Of a DNA stretch of 64,000 nt, positions 21,123-29,658 are shown one piece after another (the first letter of the stretch is position 1; each line of letters begins with the position of its first letter). The position numbers were made by a program, and so were the translations under genes. Below the pieces are notes generated by a model. It had not been told where the DNA came from. It made no database searches and saw nothing but the letters and a program-made list of their open reading frames with translations. The stretch comes from Lentzea aerocolonigenes (GTDB lineage Bacteria > Actinomycetota > Actinomycetes > Mycobacteriales > Pseudonocardiaceae), in the NCBI RefSeq assembly GCF_000974445.1, contig NZ_BBOJ01000003.1, positions 372,001 to 436,000 on the forward strand, read 5' to 3'.

Positions 21123-22277
21123 GTGCTTTCCGCTGCTTCAGCCGCCGTGGTGCGCGCGACGCTGCCCGTCGTCCGCGAGCACGCCGCCGCGATCACCGCC
21201 GAGTTCTACCCGTCGATGTTCGCCGCGCACCCGGAGCTGCTGAACCTGTTCAACCGGGGCAACCAGGCCAGCGGGAAGCAACAGATCGCACTGGCCGCCG
21301 CGGTGGTCGCCTACGCGCAGCACCTGCTCGACGGGACGCCGTTCGGCCCGATCGCGGAACGCATCGCCCACAAGCACGTCTCGCTCGGCGTGCGGCCCGA
21401 CCAGTACCCGATCGTCGGCAAGCACCTCATCGGCGCGGTCGCCACCGTGCTCGGCGACGCCGTCACGCCCGAGGTCGCGGCCGCCTGGGACGAGGTCTAC
21501 TGGCTGTTCGCCGTGTCGTTGATCGCCGCCGAGGCGCGCCTGTACCAGCAGGCCGGTGTCACCGCGGACACGCTGTGGCGTCCGTGGCGCGTGGCGAAAC
21601 GGGACGAGGAGGCGGTCGACACGGTGTCGTTCACGCTGGTGCCCGACGACGGCGGCCCGGTTCCGGTGTTCGAGCCCGGGCAGTACGTGTCGGTCGCGGT
21701 CGACCTGCCGGACGGGCACAGGCAGCCGCGCCAGTACTCGCTGTCGCAGGCACCCGGACGGGGTGAGCTGCGGATCACCGTGCGGCGGGTGCGCGGTGTC
21801 GACGGCGCCCCGGACGGTGCGGTGTCGACGTTCCTGCACGACCACGTGCACGCCGACGACGTCCTGCTGGTCGGACCGCCCGCCGGTGAGGTCACGCTGG
21901 CTCCCGGCGAACGGCCCGTGGTGCTGGCCAGCGCGGGCATCGGCATCACCCCGATGCTCTCGATGCTCGACCACCTCGCCGCCACGCAGCCGGAACGCGA
22001 GGTCGTCGCCGTGCACGCGGAGCTGTCAGCGGATCGGCACGCACACTTGGCGGAGTACTCCCGTCACCCGCACCTGACCTGGTACGAGAACGGTGACGAG
22101 GGCGGCAGGGCAGGACTCGTCGACGTGGACGCGATCCCGTTGCCCGCCGGGGCGATCGTCTACCTGTGCGGACCGATCGCGTTCATGCGCGACGTGCGTG
22201 CCGGGCTCCTCCGCCGCGGGGTGCTGTCCGACGACATCCGTTACGAGGTGTTCGGTCCGGGCATGCTCGAAGGGTGA
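21123..22277 (+). CDS. hmp: Flavohaemoglobin (nitric oxide dioxygenase)
   Basis: This 384-residue protein joins a globin domain (about 1-140; proximal His in AHKHVSLGV) to an FAD-binding domain (about 150-260; RQYSLSQ) and an NAD-binding domain (about 265-384; ASAGIGITPMLSML, YLCGPIAFM, EVFGPG). It oxidises nitric oxide to nitrate in the cytoplasm. The length and all three domains are normal. GTG at 21123 follows GAGGAG. A DosR-like box lies 90 bases upstream. Together with the Acg-like gene it forms a nitrosative or hypoxic stress pair. Confidence 0.9.
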   Translation: MLSAASAAVVRATLPVVREHAAAITAEFYPSMFAAHPELLNLFNRGNQASGKQQIALAAAVVAYAQHLLDGTPFGPIAERIAHKHVSLGVRPDQYPIVGKHLIGAVATVLGDAVTPEVAAAWDEVYWLFAVSLIAAEARLYQQAGVTADTLWRPWRVAKRDEEAVDTVSFTLVPDDGGPVPVFEPGQYVSVAVDLPDGHRQPRQYSLSQAPGRGELRITVRRVRGVDGAPDGAVSTFLHDHVHADDVLLVGPPAGEVTLAPGERPVVLASAGIGITPMLSMLDHLAATQPEREVVAVHAELSADRHAHLAEYSRHPHLTWYENGDEGGRAGLVDVDAIPLPAGAIVYLCGPIAFMRDVRAGLLRRGVLSDDIRYEVFGPGMLEG

Positions 22278-22374
22278 ACGGCCGTCCCTCGTTCGGACGC
22301 GGTGCCCCGGTCCAGGCAGGACAACGGCTAGTCTCGTGCTGGACCGGCAGGTACTCGGCGATGAGGGTGGTCAG

Positions 22375-23184
22375 GTGAACCGACCGGCGTGGGCAGGTCC
22401 GGAGATCGACGTGGACAAGCCGAGTGCGGCCCGCATCTACGACGCGCACCTGGGTGGCTTCCACAACTTCCAGGTCGACAGGGAGGCCGCGGCGAAGATC
22501 GTCGCGTTCATGCCCGAGCTGCCGGACATCATGCGCGCCAACAGGTCGTTCCTGCGCCGCGCGGTCCGCCACCTCGTGGACCGGGGTGTCACGCAGTTCC
22601 TCGACCTGGGCTCCGGCATCCCGACCGTCGGCAACGTGCACGAGATCGCCTGGAAGGCGAACCCGCTCTGCCGGATCGTCTACGTCGACGCCGATCCGGT
22701 CGCCGTCTCGCACAGCCGCAACATCCTCGCAGGCAGCACCCTGGCCACGGCGGTCCAGGGTGACCTGCGCCGGCCGCAGGACATTCTCGGTGACCCGGAA
22801 ACCCAGCGGTTGCTGGACTTCTCGCAGCCGATCGCGGTGCTGATGTTCGCGGTGCTGCACTTCGTGGCGGACGAGGACGACCCGGCCGGCATCATCCGTT
22901 CCTACCTGGACGCGACGGTGCCGGGCAGCTACCTCGCGATCTCCCACGCCAGCCTGGAAGGGCCGGAACCGGAGAGGGTCGAGGAGGCCACGCAGCAGTT
23001 CCGGCGCAGCGTCACCGACTTCTCGATGCGCACGCGCGCCGAGATCACCGGCCTGTTCGACGGACTGGAACTGCTCGATCCCGGTGTGGTCTACCTGCCG
23101 GAGTGGCGACCGGACACCGGAGACGAGATCGGTGACGCGAAGCGCACGTCGACGTTCGCGGGAGTGGCGCGCAAGAGGGACTGA
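22375..23184 (+). CDS. DUF574 SAM-dependent methyltransferase
   Basis: This 269-residue protein of the DUF574/Methyltransf_19 family is very common in actinomycetes. It has the family N-terminus DVDKPSAARIYDAHLGG, motif I as FLDLGSGIPT, and YVDADPVAVSHSR. SAM binding is expected, but the substrate is unknown for most members. GTG at 22375 has GAGGGTGG at 22363-22370. Its 3' end overlaps an opposing membrane-protein frame by 94 bases. Confidence 0.88.
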   Translation: MNRPAWAGPEIDVDKPSAARIYDAHLGGFHNFQVDREAAAKIVAFMPELPDIMRANRSFLRRAVRHLVDRGVTQFLDLGSGIPTVGNVHEIAWKANPLCRIVYVDADPVAVSHSRNILAGSTLATAVQGDLRRPQDILGDPETQRLLDFSQPIAVLMFAVLHFVADEDDPAGIIRSYLDATVPGSYLAISHASLEGPEPERVEEATQQFRRSVTDFSMRTRAEITGLFDGLELLDPGVVYLPEWRPDTGDEIGDAKRTSTFAGVARKRD

Positions 23185-23738
23185 ACTCGGGACTGCCCGT
23201 CGAGCAGGCCCGCCACCACCGTTGTCCACAGCACGGCCGCGCCACCGAATCCCGGCACCAGCCGCCACGCCGCCGCCAGCCCGGCCACACCGAGCACGAC
23301 CGCCAGCACACCGGTGCCGCACAGCGCCGCGGCCAGCCACAGGAACCTGGTGGAGCCGAAGAGCCTCGCGAACGGCGCGAAGTGCGCGCCGACGACGAAC
23401 AGCACCCACGCGGGAATCGCCTGCGGCAGTTCGACCAGCGTCAGCAGCCGCGACCCCGCGAAGATCCCGACGACCATCAGCAGGACGGCGATCCCGTACG
23501 TCTTCCCGAACGGGCTGTCCGCACGCCCGCCGCCAGGAGGCAGTTGGCGGCCGGACCGGCCGACGCGGAGCACCCAGCCCACCAGGCACACGGCGATCAC
23601 GACGCCCAGGACCACCGCCGCGGGGCCGGCCAGCGCGGTGGCGGCGGAGAACCACCACCCGGTGCCGAACCCGACGCCGATCAACGATGTGATCATCAGG
23701 GTGATCACGTGGCCCTTGGTGAACTGCTCGTCGCTCAA
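23091..23738 (-). CDS. Integral membrane protein of unknown function
   Basis: This 215-residue frame has about five hydrophobic helices, starting with VITLMITSLIGVGFGTGWWF and ending in a polar, Arg-rich tail. No family was recognised. The start is TTG at 23738 with GAGGGG upstream. The last 94 bases run antisense to the end of the methyltransferase gene, which is unusual but keeps the frame open. The hydrophobic pattern makes a chance frame unlikely, though the C-terminal 30 residues look like antisense sequence. Confidence 0.6.
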   Translation of the reverse strand: MSDEQFTKGHVITLMITSLIGVGFGTGWWFSAATALAGPAAVVLGVVIAVCLVGWVLRVGRSGRQLPPGGGRADSPFGKTYGIAVLLMVVGIFAGSRLLTLVELPQAIPAWVLFVVGAHFAPFARLFGSTRFLWLAAALCGTGVLAVVLGVAGLAAAWRLVPGFGGAAVLWTTVVAGLLDGQSRVQSLLRATPANVDVRFASPISSPVSGRHSGR

Positions 23739-23939
23739 CTTCGCCCCTCAGCGTTGCGTGCTTCCACCAGGTACACACGCCACCAAAGCCCCAATACGTT
23801 GCATCGATCTGAACTGGGAGAAGAACTTCCAGGTCTCGGCGGGCCTGCACCGGAAACCCCTTGCGCGCCCTGCTACCGTTGCCACGATGATCACCTACTC
23901 GAGCGGATCGGGGGTCTCGTTCACCAAAGGTGAGTGCTG

Positions 23940-25205
23940 ATGCACCACTCGACCGTGAACGGACAGTCCCGCCTCAGTTTCTGGTCGCACGTGCGCGAGT
24001 TCGCCGTGCCGACGTCGATGATCGATTCCTCGACTGCCCGCCGTGCGGTGGGCGACTGGTCAGGTGCCTGCGCCGCCGCGCGGGTGGACGTGGATCTGAA
24101 CCTGCGTGCGGTGGGTCGCGCCCACGGAAGGCAGTTCGCGGAGACCGTCCGCGCCGATCTGCGTCATCTGGCCCCTGACCTGCTTCGCTGGCATTTTCCG
24201 AGAGTCAGTCCCGACGGCCTGCTGCGGCCGGGTCTCACCGTGTCGCTGGCCCGGTACCACCCTCCTGACGGCGGTCGCGCCGTGCACCTCGTCGCGCGCA
24301 CGCCACCGGCCTGGGCGGACGCGGGTCAGCGGATCAGCCTCGCGCTGTGGGAACCTTCGCGGCCCCTGGCCGGCGCGGGCCGACATCCCCATCCCCGGCC
24401 CGACCGGCGTTTCCGGCTCGACCTGCACCGCCACCTCTGGGACGCGCGCAGGACCTCCGAGCTCCGGGAACGGTCCGGTGCCGGCTGGGCGGCCGAGGCC
24501 GCGCTGCTCCTGCACGCGGACGGATGCGCGGACGGCGCCGTCACCGTGCGGCTCAGTTCCCGGCACCAGCTCGTGCTGCGCCTTCCGGACGAGGTGGTCG
24601 AAGTGCCGCCACGAGGTCTTGTCCCAACGCATCCGGTGCTGCCCGACGCGGCGACCTGGGTGCCGCCCGACCTCGAACTGCTGCACGCGGGGCTGATCGA
24701 CGCCGACCGGCTGCACCCGCTCGTCGCCTCCGCGCTCCTGCCGGACCACCGCCCGGCGTCACGAAGTCCCGACGGCACAACGTGTTCACGTCTCGTCGAG
24801 TGCCGCGGCTCCACGCACCGGATCGGTGTGGTCGACGGCGTGCTCGTCCCGCTGGACCACGACGCCGCCGAGATCCGCCGCGAGGAGCTGCTGGTCGCGT
24901 TGGGCGGCACCGGTTTGCCGTGCCTTCAGGCGATCGACGCGGCACACCGCCACCCGGAGAACCTGGCGGAAGTCCGCGGCCTGCTGGACCACGGGGACAC
25001 CGCCGGTGCCGTCGCGGCCGTCGAAAGTCTGCTCGGACCGGACGTGCTGCTGCGCAGCGGTGCGTTGCGCGACGAGCTCGAAACCGCGGTGCACCGCAAG
25101 CTGACGCACGGGTTGTACCGGGCCGGGCTCGCCGGAGCCGGTCCCGCCAAGTCCACTCGGGACAGTCGTCGTCGCTCGCGTCCGCGTCACGCGACCTTCA
25201 GCTGA
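23940..25205 (+). CDS. Unknown protein heading a MoxR/VWA operon
   Basis: This 421-residue protein has no family that I recognise. It is soluble and rich in Arg, His and Leu, with regularly spaced acidic positions, and ends with a basic tail (STRDSRRRSRPRHA). No signal peptide or membrane segment is seen. ATG at 23940 has AAAGGTGAG at 23926-23934. It is followed by a MoxR-like ATPase and a VWA/metallopeptidase protein. In such sets the extra gene often encodes the client or an adaptor, so it may be the specificity factor of the trio. Confidence 0.75.
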   Translation: MHHSTVNGQSRLSFWSHVREFAVPTSMIDSSTARRAVGDWSGACAAARVDVDLNLRAVGRAHGRQFAETVRADLRHLAPDLLRWHFPRVSPDGLLRPGLTVSLARYHPPDGGRAVHLVARTPPAWADAGQRISLALWEPSRPLAGAGRHPHPRPDRRFRLDLHRHLWDARRTSELRERSGAGWAAEAALLLHADGCADGAVTVRLSSRHQLVLRLPDEVVEVPPRGLVPTHPVLPDAATWVPPDLELLHAGLIDADRLHPLVASALLPDHRPASRSPDGTTCSRLVECRGSTHRIGVVDGVLVPLDHDAAEIRREELLVALGGTGLPCLQAIDAAHRHPENLAEVRGLLDHGDTAGAVAAVESLLGPDVLLRSGALRDELETAVHRKLTHGLYRAGLAGAGPAKSTRDSRRRSRPRHATFS

Positions 25206-25257
25206 CACCTCGCCTGGCCGGCGCACGGCCTCACACGACCCAAAGGTGATCGAACAC

Positions 25258-26454
25258 ATGACTTCTGCCACGCTCGACGTTGCCGCCGACCTGCTCGCTC
25301 TGCTTCAGAACACGACCACCGAGCTGCGGGCCGACCCGCAGCTGGAAGCCCTGACGCTGGCCGTGTCCGCCGACCTGCCGGTGTTGCTGTGGGGCGAGCC
25401 GGGGATCGGCAAGACCGCCGCCCTCACCCAGCTCGCCGACGCTCTCGCACTGCCGTTGACGACGGTGATCGCCAGCGTGCACGAACCGTCTGACTTCTCC
25501 GGTCTGCCGGTGGTCGGCGACGACCCGGCGACGCAGGGCGTTCCCATGGCGCCGCCGGACTGGGCGGTGCGCCTGGTCCAGGCGGGCCGCGGACTTCTGT
25601 TCCTGGACGAGCTTTCGACCGCACCACCGGCGGTGCAGGCCGCGTTGCTGCGCGTCGTGCTGGAACGCCGGGTCGGTGCCCTGCGACTGCCTCCTGGCGT
25701 CCGGATCGTGGCCGCCGCCAACCCGCGCTCCTCCGCCGCCGACGGCTGGGAGCTGAGCCCACCGCTGGCCAACCGGTTCGTCCACCTGCAGTGGACGCAC
25801 GACCACGACGTCGTGGTGCGCGGGCTCGGCGGGACGTGGCCGACAGCGCCGCTGCCGCGACTGGACCCCGGCCGGTTGGGCGACGCCGTGACGTTCGCCC
25901 GCCGCGCTGTGTGCGGGCTTCTGGCCGTGCGGCCCGCACTCGTGCACCAGCTGCCGAAGAGCGAAGCCCGTCGCGGTGGTGCCTGGCCCTCGCCGCGCAG
26001 CTGGGACATGGCGCTGCGCCTGATCGCGTTCGCGACCGCGGCGGACACGTCACGCGAGGTGCTGTCCACGCTGGTGAGGGGCGCGGTGGGCGACGGCCCC
26101 GGTCTGGAATTGTTGGCGAGCCTGGACCGCATGGACCTGCCGGATCCCGAGGTGCTGCTCGCGGATCCGGCGGCGGCTGTGCTGCCCGAACGCGGCGACC
26201 TGCGCCAGACCGTGCTCGACGGCGTGGTGGCGGCGGTGCGCAAGCGGCCGGAGCAGGACCGTTGGGACGCGGCGTGGTCGTTGCTGGTGCTGGCACTGGA
26301 AACCGGGGCCCCGGACCTGGTCGTCGTGCCGGCGGCCACGCTCGCCGCGCTGCGCCGCGACGACTGGGAGGTCCCGGCCGCGATCGAACGGCTCGCCGGG
26401 GCCGTGTCGGTGTCGCGGCGAGCGGACCGTGCCGCCGCGGGTGCCCGCGCATGA
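25258..26454 (+). CDS. MoxR-like AAA+ ATPase
   Basis: This 398-residue AAA+ protein of the MoxR kind has Walker A GEPGIGKT (about residue 45), Walker B GLLFLDEL, a sensor 1 region in RIVAAANPR and an Arg finger region in LANRFVHL. MoxR ATPases act as chaperones that fit cofactors or remodel client complexes, usually with a VWA protein. ATG at 25258 (AAAGG at 25241-25245) is chosen over GTG at 25246. Its stop overlaps the start of the VWA gene (ATGA at 26451). Confidence 0.88.
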   Translation: MTSATLDVAADLLALLQNTTTELRADPQLEALTLAVSADLPVLLWGEPGIGKTAALTQLADALALPLTTVIASVHEPSDFSGLPVVGDDPATQGVPMAPPDWAVRLVQAGRGLLFLDELSTAPPAVQAALLRVVLERRVGALRLPPGVRIVAAANPRSSAADGWELSPPLANRFVHLQWTHDHDVVVRGLGGTWPTAPLPRLDPGRLGDAVTFARRAVCGLLAVRPALVHQLPKSEARRGGAWPSPRSWDMALRLIAFATAADTSREVLSTLVRGAVGDGPGLELLASLDRMDLPDPEVLLADPAAAVLPERGDLRQTVLDGVVAAVRKRPEQDRWDAAWSLLVLALETGAPDLVVVPAATLAALRRDDWEVPAAIERLAGAVSVSRRADRAAAGARA

Positions 26455-27668
26455 CGAGCCTCGACGAGGAAAAACTGTTCGCCGCCCGGCTGCACGCTGT
26501 CCGGAACAGGCCGTACCTCGCGACCGCGTTGTTCGCCCTGCACGTGGTGGAGTCGCGGCAGGTGCCGACGATGGCCGTGGACCGGCACTGGCGCTGTTAC
26601 GTGTCGGCCGCGTTCGTGGACCGCACCCCGGTCGAGGAGCTGGCCGGGGTCTGGGTGCACGAGGTGTCCCACCTGCTGCGCGACCACCACGGGCGCAGCG
26701 ACAGGTTCGCGGCCGCGCACGAGCTGACCGGGCCGGGTGAGCGGCTGCGGATGAACATCGCCGCGGACTGCGAGATCAACGACGACGTGTTCGGCGACGG
26801 GCTGGTGCGTCCGAAGGATGCCGTTCGGCCGGGACTGCTCAGGTTGTCCGAGGGCGAGCTGATGGAGGACTACCTGCGCCAGTTCCGGCTCGGCCCCGGC
26901 ACGAACGGGTGGGTCTGGCTGGACTGCGGCAGCGGCGCCGACGGTCTGGAGCGGGAATGGGACCTGGGCCCCTGTGGCGCGCACGGGCTCAGCGCCCAGG
27001 AACGGGACGCCGTCCGGTTCCGCGTGGCGCAGGGCATCACCGCGAGTCCCGGCAGAGTCCCGAGAGGCTGGCGCAGATGGGCGGACGAGGCGTTCCAACC
27101 CCCGCAGCCGTGGCGGGAGCTGCTGGGGGCGGCGGTCCGCTCGGCCGTGTCCGGACCCGGCGTCGGCGAGGACTACACCTACGGCCGGCCCTCACGCCGC
27201 TCGGCCGGTCTGCCGGGGGTCGTCCTGCCGAGTCTGCGCCGCCGTCCGCCGCGTGTCGTCGTCATCGTGGACACGTCCGGATCCGTGAGCGACACCGAAC
27301 TGGGCAGCGCGATCGTCGAGATCGCCGCGATCATCCGCGCGGTGGGCGGCCGGCGTGATCTGGTGACGGTGATGTCCTGCGACGCCGCCGCGCACATCAC
27401 CGGGCCGTTGTGCCGCGCGGAAGGGATCCCGTTGGTGGGCGGCGGTGGCACGGATCTGCGGGAGGGCTTCGCCGAGGCGCTGCGCAGGAGTCCGCGCCCG
27501 GACGTGGTCGTCGTCCTGACCGACGGCCAAACTCCCTGGCCGCGAACGAAACCTGCCTGCCGTACGGTCGTCGGCCTGTTCCCCCGGGAGCGTCGGTACG
27601 ACGAGGACGACCCCGACTACGAGCCGGACGCACCACCCGAGTGGGCACGGGTCGTCGAAATTGGTTGA
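26451..27668 (+). CDS. VWA-like protein with putative metallopeptidase domain (DUF2201 type)
   Basis: This 405-residue protein has an N-terminal zinc-peptidase-like domain with HEVSHLLRDHH (about residue 70) and a C-terminal VWA-like domain with a MIDAS-type DTSGS (about 283), GGGGTDLREGF and VVVLTDGQTPWP. Similar proteins pair with MoxR ATPases as the partner that touches the client. Both motifs look intact. ATG at 26451 overlaps the stop of the ATPase gene. Proteolysis as well as metal-bridged binding is possible. Confidence 0.87.
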   Translation: MTSLDEEKLFAARLHAVRNRPYLATALFALHVVESRQVPTMAVDRHWRCYVSAAFVDRTPVEELAGVWVHEVSHLLRDHHGRSDRFAAAHELTGPGERLRMNIAADCEINDDVFGDGLVRPKDAVRPGLLRLSEGELMEDYLRQFRLGPGTNGWVWLDCGSGADGLEREWDLGPCGAHGLSAQERDAVRFRVAQGITASPGRVPRGWRRWADEAFQPPQPWRELLGAAVRSAVSGPGVGEDYTYGRPSRRSAGLPGVVLPSLRRRPPRVVVIVDTSGSVSDTELGSAIVEIAAIIRAVGGRRDLVTVMSCDAAAHITGPLCRAEGIPLVGGGGTDLREGFAEALRRSPRPDVVVVLTDGQTPWPRTKPACRTVVGLFPRERRYDEDDPDYEPDAPPEWARVVEIG

Positions 27669-27679
27669 TTTCCGTTGAG

Positions 27680-27704
27680 GTAGCGGACATCCACTGTCCT
27701 CTAC
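27680..27704. promoter_or_regulatory. Operator upstream of the VOC gene (WYL regulator site)
   Basis: GTAGCGGACA (27680-27689) and TGTCCTCTAC (27695-27704) are an inverted repeat with a single mismatch and five spacer bases. The same motif, without mismatch, occurs at 29152-29178 before the WYL regulator gene. It is very likely the binding site of that regulator. Confidence 0.7.
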
Positions 27705-27757
27705 GGACGGAACAGTAGCTCCTGAACGCCGGAACTCCACTCAGTCAGGAGCACGTC

Positions 27758-28168
27758 ATGTCCGTCACCACAGCGCCTCACCTCAACTTCCGCGGCGACG
27801 CCCGCGAGGCGCTCGAGTTCTACCAGAAGGTCTCCGGCGGGGACCTGGCCGTCATCACCTACGGGGACATGGGCAACGTGGAGAACCCCGACGAGGCCGG
27901 CCAGGTCGTGTGGGGGCAGGTCCGCGGCGCGAACGGCTTCCACGTCATGGCCTACGACGTGCCCGCGGCCAGGCCGTTCAGCCGCGGCGACGACCCGTTC
28001 TTCGTGTCGCTGCGCGGTGACTCGGCCGACGAGATCTCCGCGTTGTGGGACGAGCTGTCCGACGGCGCCACGGTCGTCGTCCCGCTGGCGGCCTCGCCGT
28101 GGGCACCGCTGTACGGCATGCTCAAGGACCGTTTCGGCATCACGTGGGTGCTGGACGTCGCGGCCTGA
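27758..28168 (+). CDS. VOC-superfamily protein (PhnB/3-demethylubiquinone methyltransferase-like)
   Basis: This 136-residue protein has the two beta-alpha-beta modules of the vicinal oxygen chelate fold. It starts PHLNFRGDAREALEFYQKVSGG and ends YGMLKDRFGITWVLDV, the usual PhnB-like pattern. The catalytic role is unknown; such proteins bind small molecules or metals. A WYL-type operator lies 54 bases upstream. The gene abuts the convergent WYL regulator gene with no gap, and this two-gene arrangement suggests a regulator and target pair. Confidence 0.88.
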   Translation: MSVTTAPHLNFRGDAREALEFYQKVSGGDLAVITYGDMGNVENPDEAGQVVWGQVRGANGFHVMAYDVPAARPFSRGDDPFFVSLRGDSADEISALWDELSDGATVVVPLAASPWAPLYGMLKDRFGITWVLDVAA

Positions 28169-29110
28169 TCATCCGGCGGAGTCGCGGTAACGGCGCGCCA
28201 GCACCAAAGCGGCGTCCCGCAGCTCCGCCGGACCGACGATGTGGACGGCGGCGTCGAAACGACCCAGCGACGCCGCCAGCCCGACCCACGACCACGACCC
28301 CGCGACGAGGCGGCACCGGTCGTCATCGATCGGCTCGACGATGCCGTCACCGGCGAACGGCGCCACCTCGGCGGCGGGCAGGTCGATCACCGCTTCCCCC
28401 TGGCACGGCCACGCGTCCCTCCCTCCCGCGGCGCCCTTGAACCTGGCGTTGACGAACGCCACGACGTCGCCGCCGGGGACCTCACGCGGGCTGAACCGGG
28501 GCCCTGTGGGCGTTTTCGGGGTCATCCGGTCGGCGCGGTAGACGCGCCAGTCGTCGCGGCCGAGGTCCCAGCCGACCAGGTACCAGCGCCCGGCCCGGTT
28601 GATCAGGTGGTGCGGTTCGATGCGGCGAGGCGACTCGTGCTCGTAGTCGAACCGCAGGACCTCGCGCGCTCGTACCGCGGCGCTGAGCGCCAGCAGCACT
28701 GCGCTGTCGATCTTCTGCGGCGAACGGTCGACCACGGTCACCTGCACGGCGTCGATGCGGTGCCGCAACCGGTTCGGCATCACCTGGCGCATCGTCGCCA
28801 GCGCACGTGTCGCGGCGTCGGCGATGTCCGCGCCCGAGCCGGCGGCGAGCTGCAACGCCACCGTCACCGCCACCGCCTGGTCGTCGTCGAACAGCAGCGG
28901 TGGCACGTCGGTGCCCGCTTCGAGCCGGTAGCCGCCGTCCGGTCCTTTCACCGCCACCACGGGATAACCCAGCTCGCGCAACCGGTCGATGTCACGACGG
29001 ACCGTGCGCGGGGTGACGTTGAGCCGCTCGGCGAGCAGCTGGCCCGGCCAGTCGCGGCGCGCCTGCAGCAGCGAGAGCAGGGACAGCAACCGGCCCGACG
29101 CCTGAGTCAT
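28169..29110 (-). CDS. HTH-WYL (DeoR-like) transcriptional regulator
   Basis: This 313-residue regulator has an N-terminal HTH (LLAERLNVTPRTVRRDIDRL), a middle linker, a WYL domain (RAGRWYLVGWDLGRDDWRVYR) and a C-terminal WCX-like domain. WYL domains sense small ligands or nucleic acid. ATG at 29110 is chosen over an upstream GTG at 29119. A perfect 11-bp inverted repeat lies 42 bases upstream and its near copy stands before the VOC gene, so it probably represses itself and the VOC gene. Its stop abuts that of the VOC gene. Confidence 0.9.
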   Translation of the reverse strand: MTQASGRLLSLLSLLQARRDWPGQLLAERLNVTPRTVRRDIDRLRELGYPVVAVKGPDGGYRLEAGTDVPPLLFDDDQAVAVTVALQLAAGSGADIADAATRALATMRQVMPNRLRHRIDAVQVTVVDRSPQKIDSAVLLALSAAVRAREVLRFDYEHESPRRIEPHHLINRAGRWYLVGWDLGRDDWRVYRADRMTPKTPTGPRFSPREVPGGDVVAFVNARFKGAAGGRDAWPCQGEAVIDLPAAEVAPFAGDGIVEPIDDDRCRLVAGSWSWVGLAASLGRFDAAVHIVGPAELRDAALVLARRYRDSAG

Positions 29111-29565
29111 GGCAACCACCTTCTCGACGACACAGGCCTCACCTTCTCCCCGGTAGAGGACACCCCCTGTCCTCTACCCCACCGGGCGGCCGTGGCGTGG
29201 ATCACCGAGCGCCCACCCGTCAGGCACCACAGCGCGATGACCGGGTCGCAGATCGCGCACCCGAGCGACGAGTGCTCGGCGAACGGGATGATCGGGTGGC
29301 CCTTGACGTGGTGGACGACGTCCCAGCCGGTGTGCAGCAGCCAGGCGATGCCGATGAACGTCCACGACTCCAGCCCGCGGTAGGCGCAGTACGTCACGGC
29401 GGCCGTGAACACGAACTCCCAGCCGCCCATGCCGCCGCCGCTCAGGTAGGCCGCGCCCGCACCCGCGACGAAGACCGCGTTGAACCGGCGGCGGTGCGGC
29501 TCCTTCAGCAACGACATCAGCACGACGAAGACCAGGCCGATCAGGATCGGCAGCACGATTGTCAT
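29107..29565 (-). CDS. DUF6010-type small membrane protein
   Basis: This 152-residue membrane protein has about four helices (IVLPILIGLVFVVLMSLL, AGAGAAYLSGGGMGG, then a conserved TYCAYRGLESWTFIGIAWL) and the His-rich loop LLHTGWDVVHHVKGHPI. It resembles DUF6010 proteins, function unknown. ATG at 29565 is preferred over TTG at 29574. The last 20 or so codons run through the WYL operator at 29152-29178 and overlap the regulator start by four bases, so DUF6010 and regulator are translationally coupled. Confidence 0.8.
   Translation of the reverse strand: MTIVLPILIGLVFVVLMSLLKEPHRRRFNAVFVAGAGAAYLSGGGMGGWEFVFTAAVTYCAYRGLESWTFIGIAWLLHTGWDVVHHVKGHPIIPFAEHSSLGCAICDPVIALWCLTGGRSVIHATAARWGRGQGVSSTGEKVRPVSSRRWLP
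29152..29178. promoter_or_regulatory. Operator upstream of the WYL regulator gene
   Basis: GGTAGAGGACA (29152-29162) and TGTCCTCTACC (29168-29178) form a perfect 11-bp inverted repeat with a CCCCC spacer. It lies 42 bases before the WYL regulator start, inside the end of the DUF6010 gene, and matches the site at 27680-27704. Confidence 0.75.
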
Positions 29566-29658
29566 GATCGGCAAGCTAGCCAGCCGCGCGTCCGGCGACC
29601 ATTGGCCAGAACGCCAACTTCCACCGGATTCTCGCCAGCGCCGCGATCCCCGGACGCG

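Noticed and set aside
29107-29178. Treating the WYL operator as a terminator hairpin
   Set aside because: The dyad is repeated before the VOC gene in operator position, lacks a T-run and lies inside a coding end.
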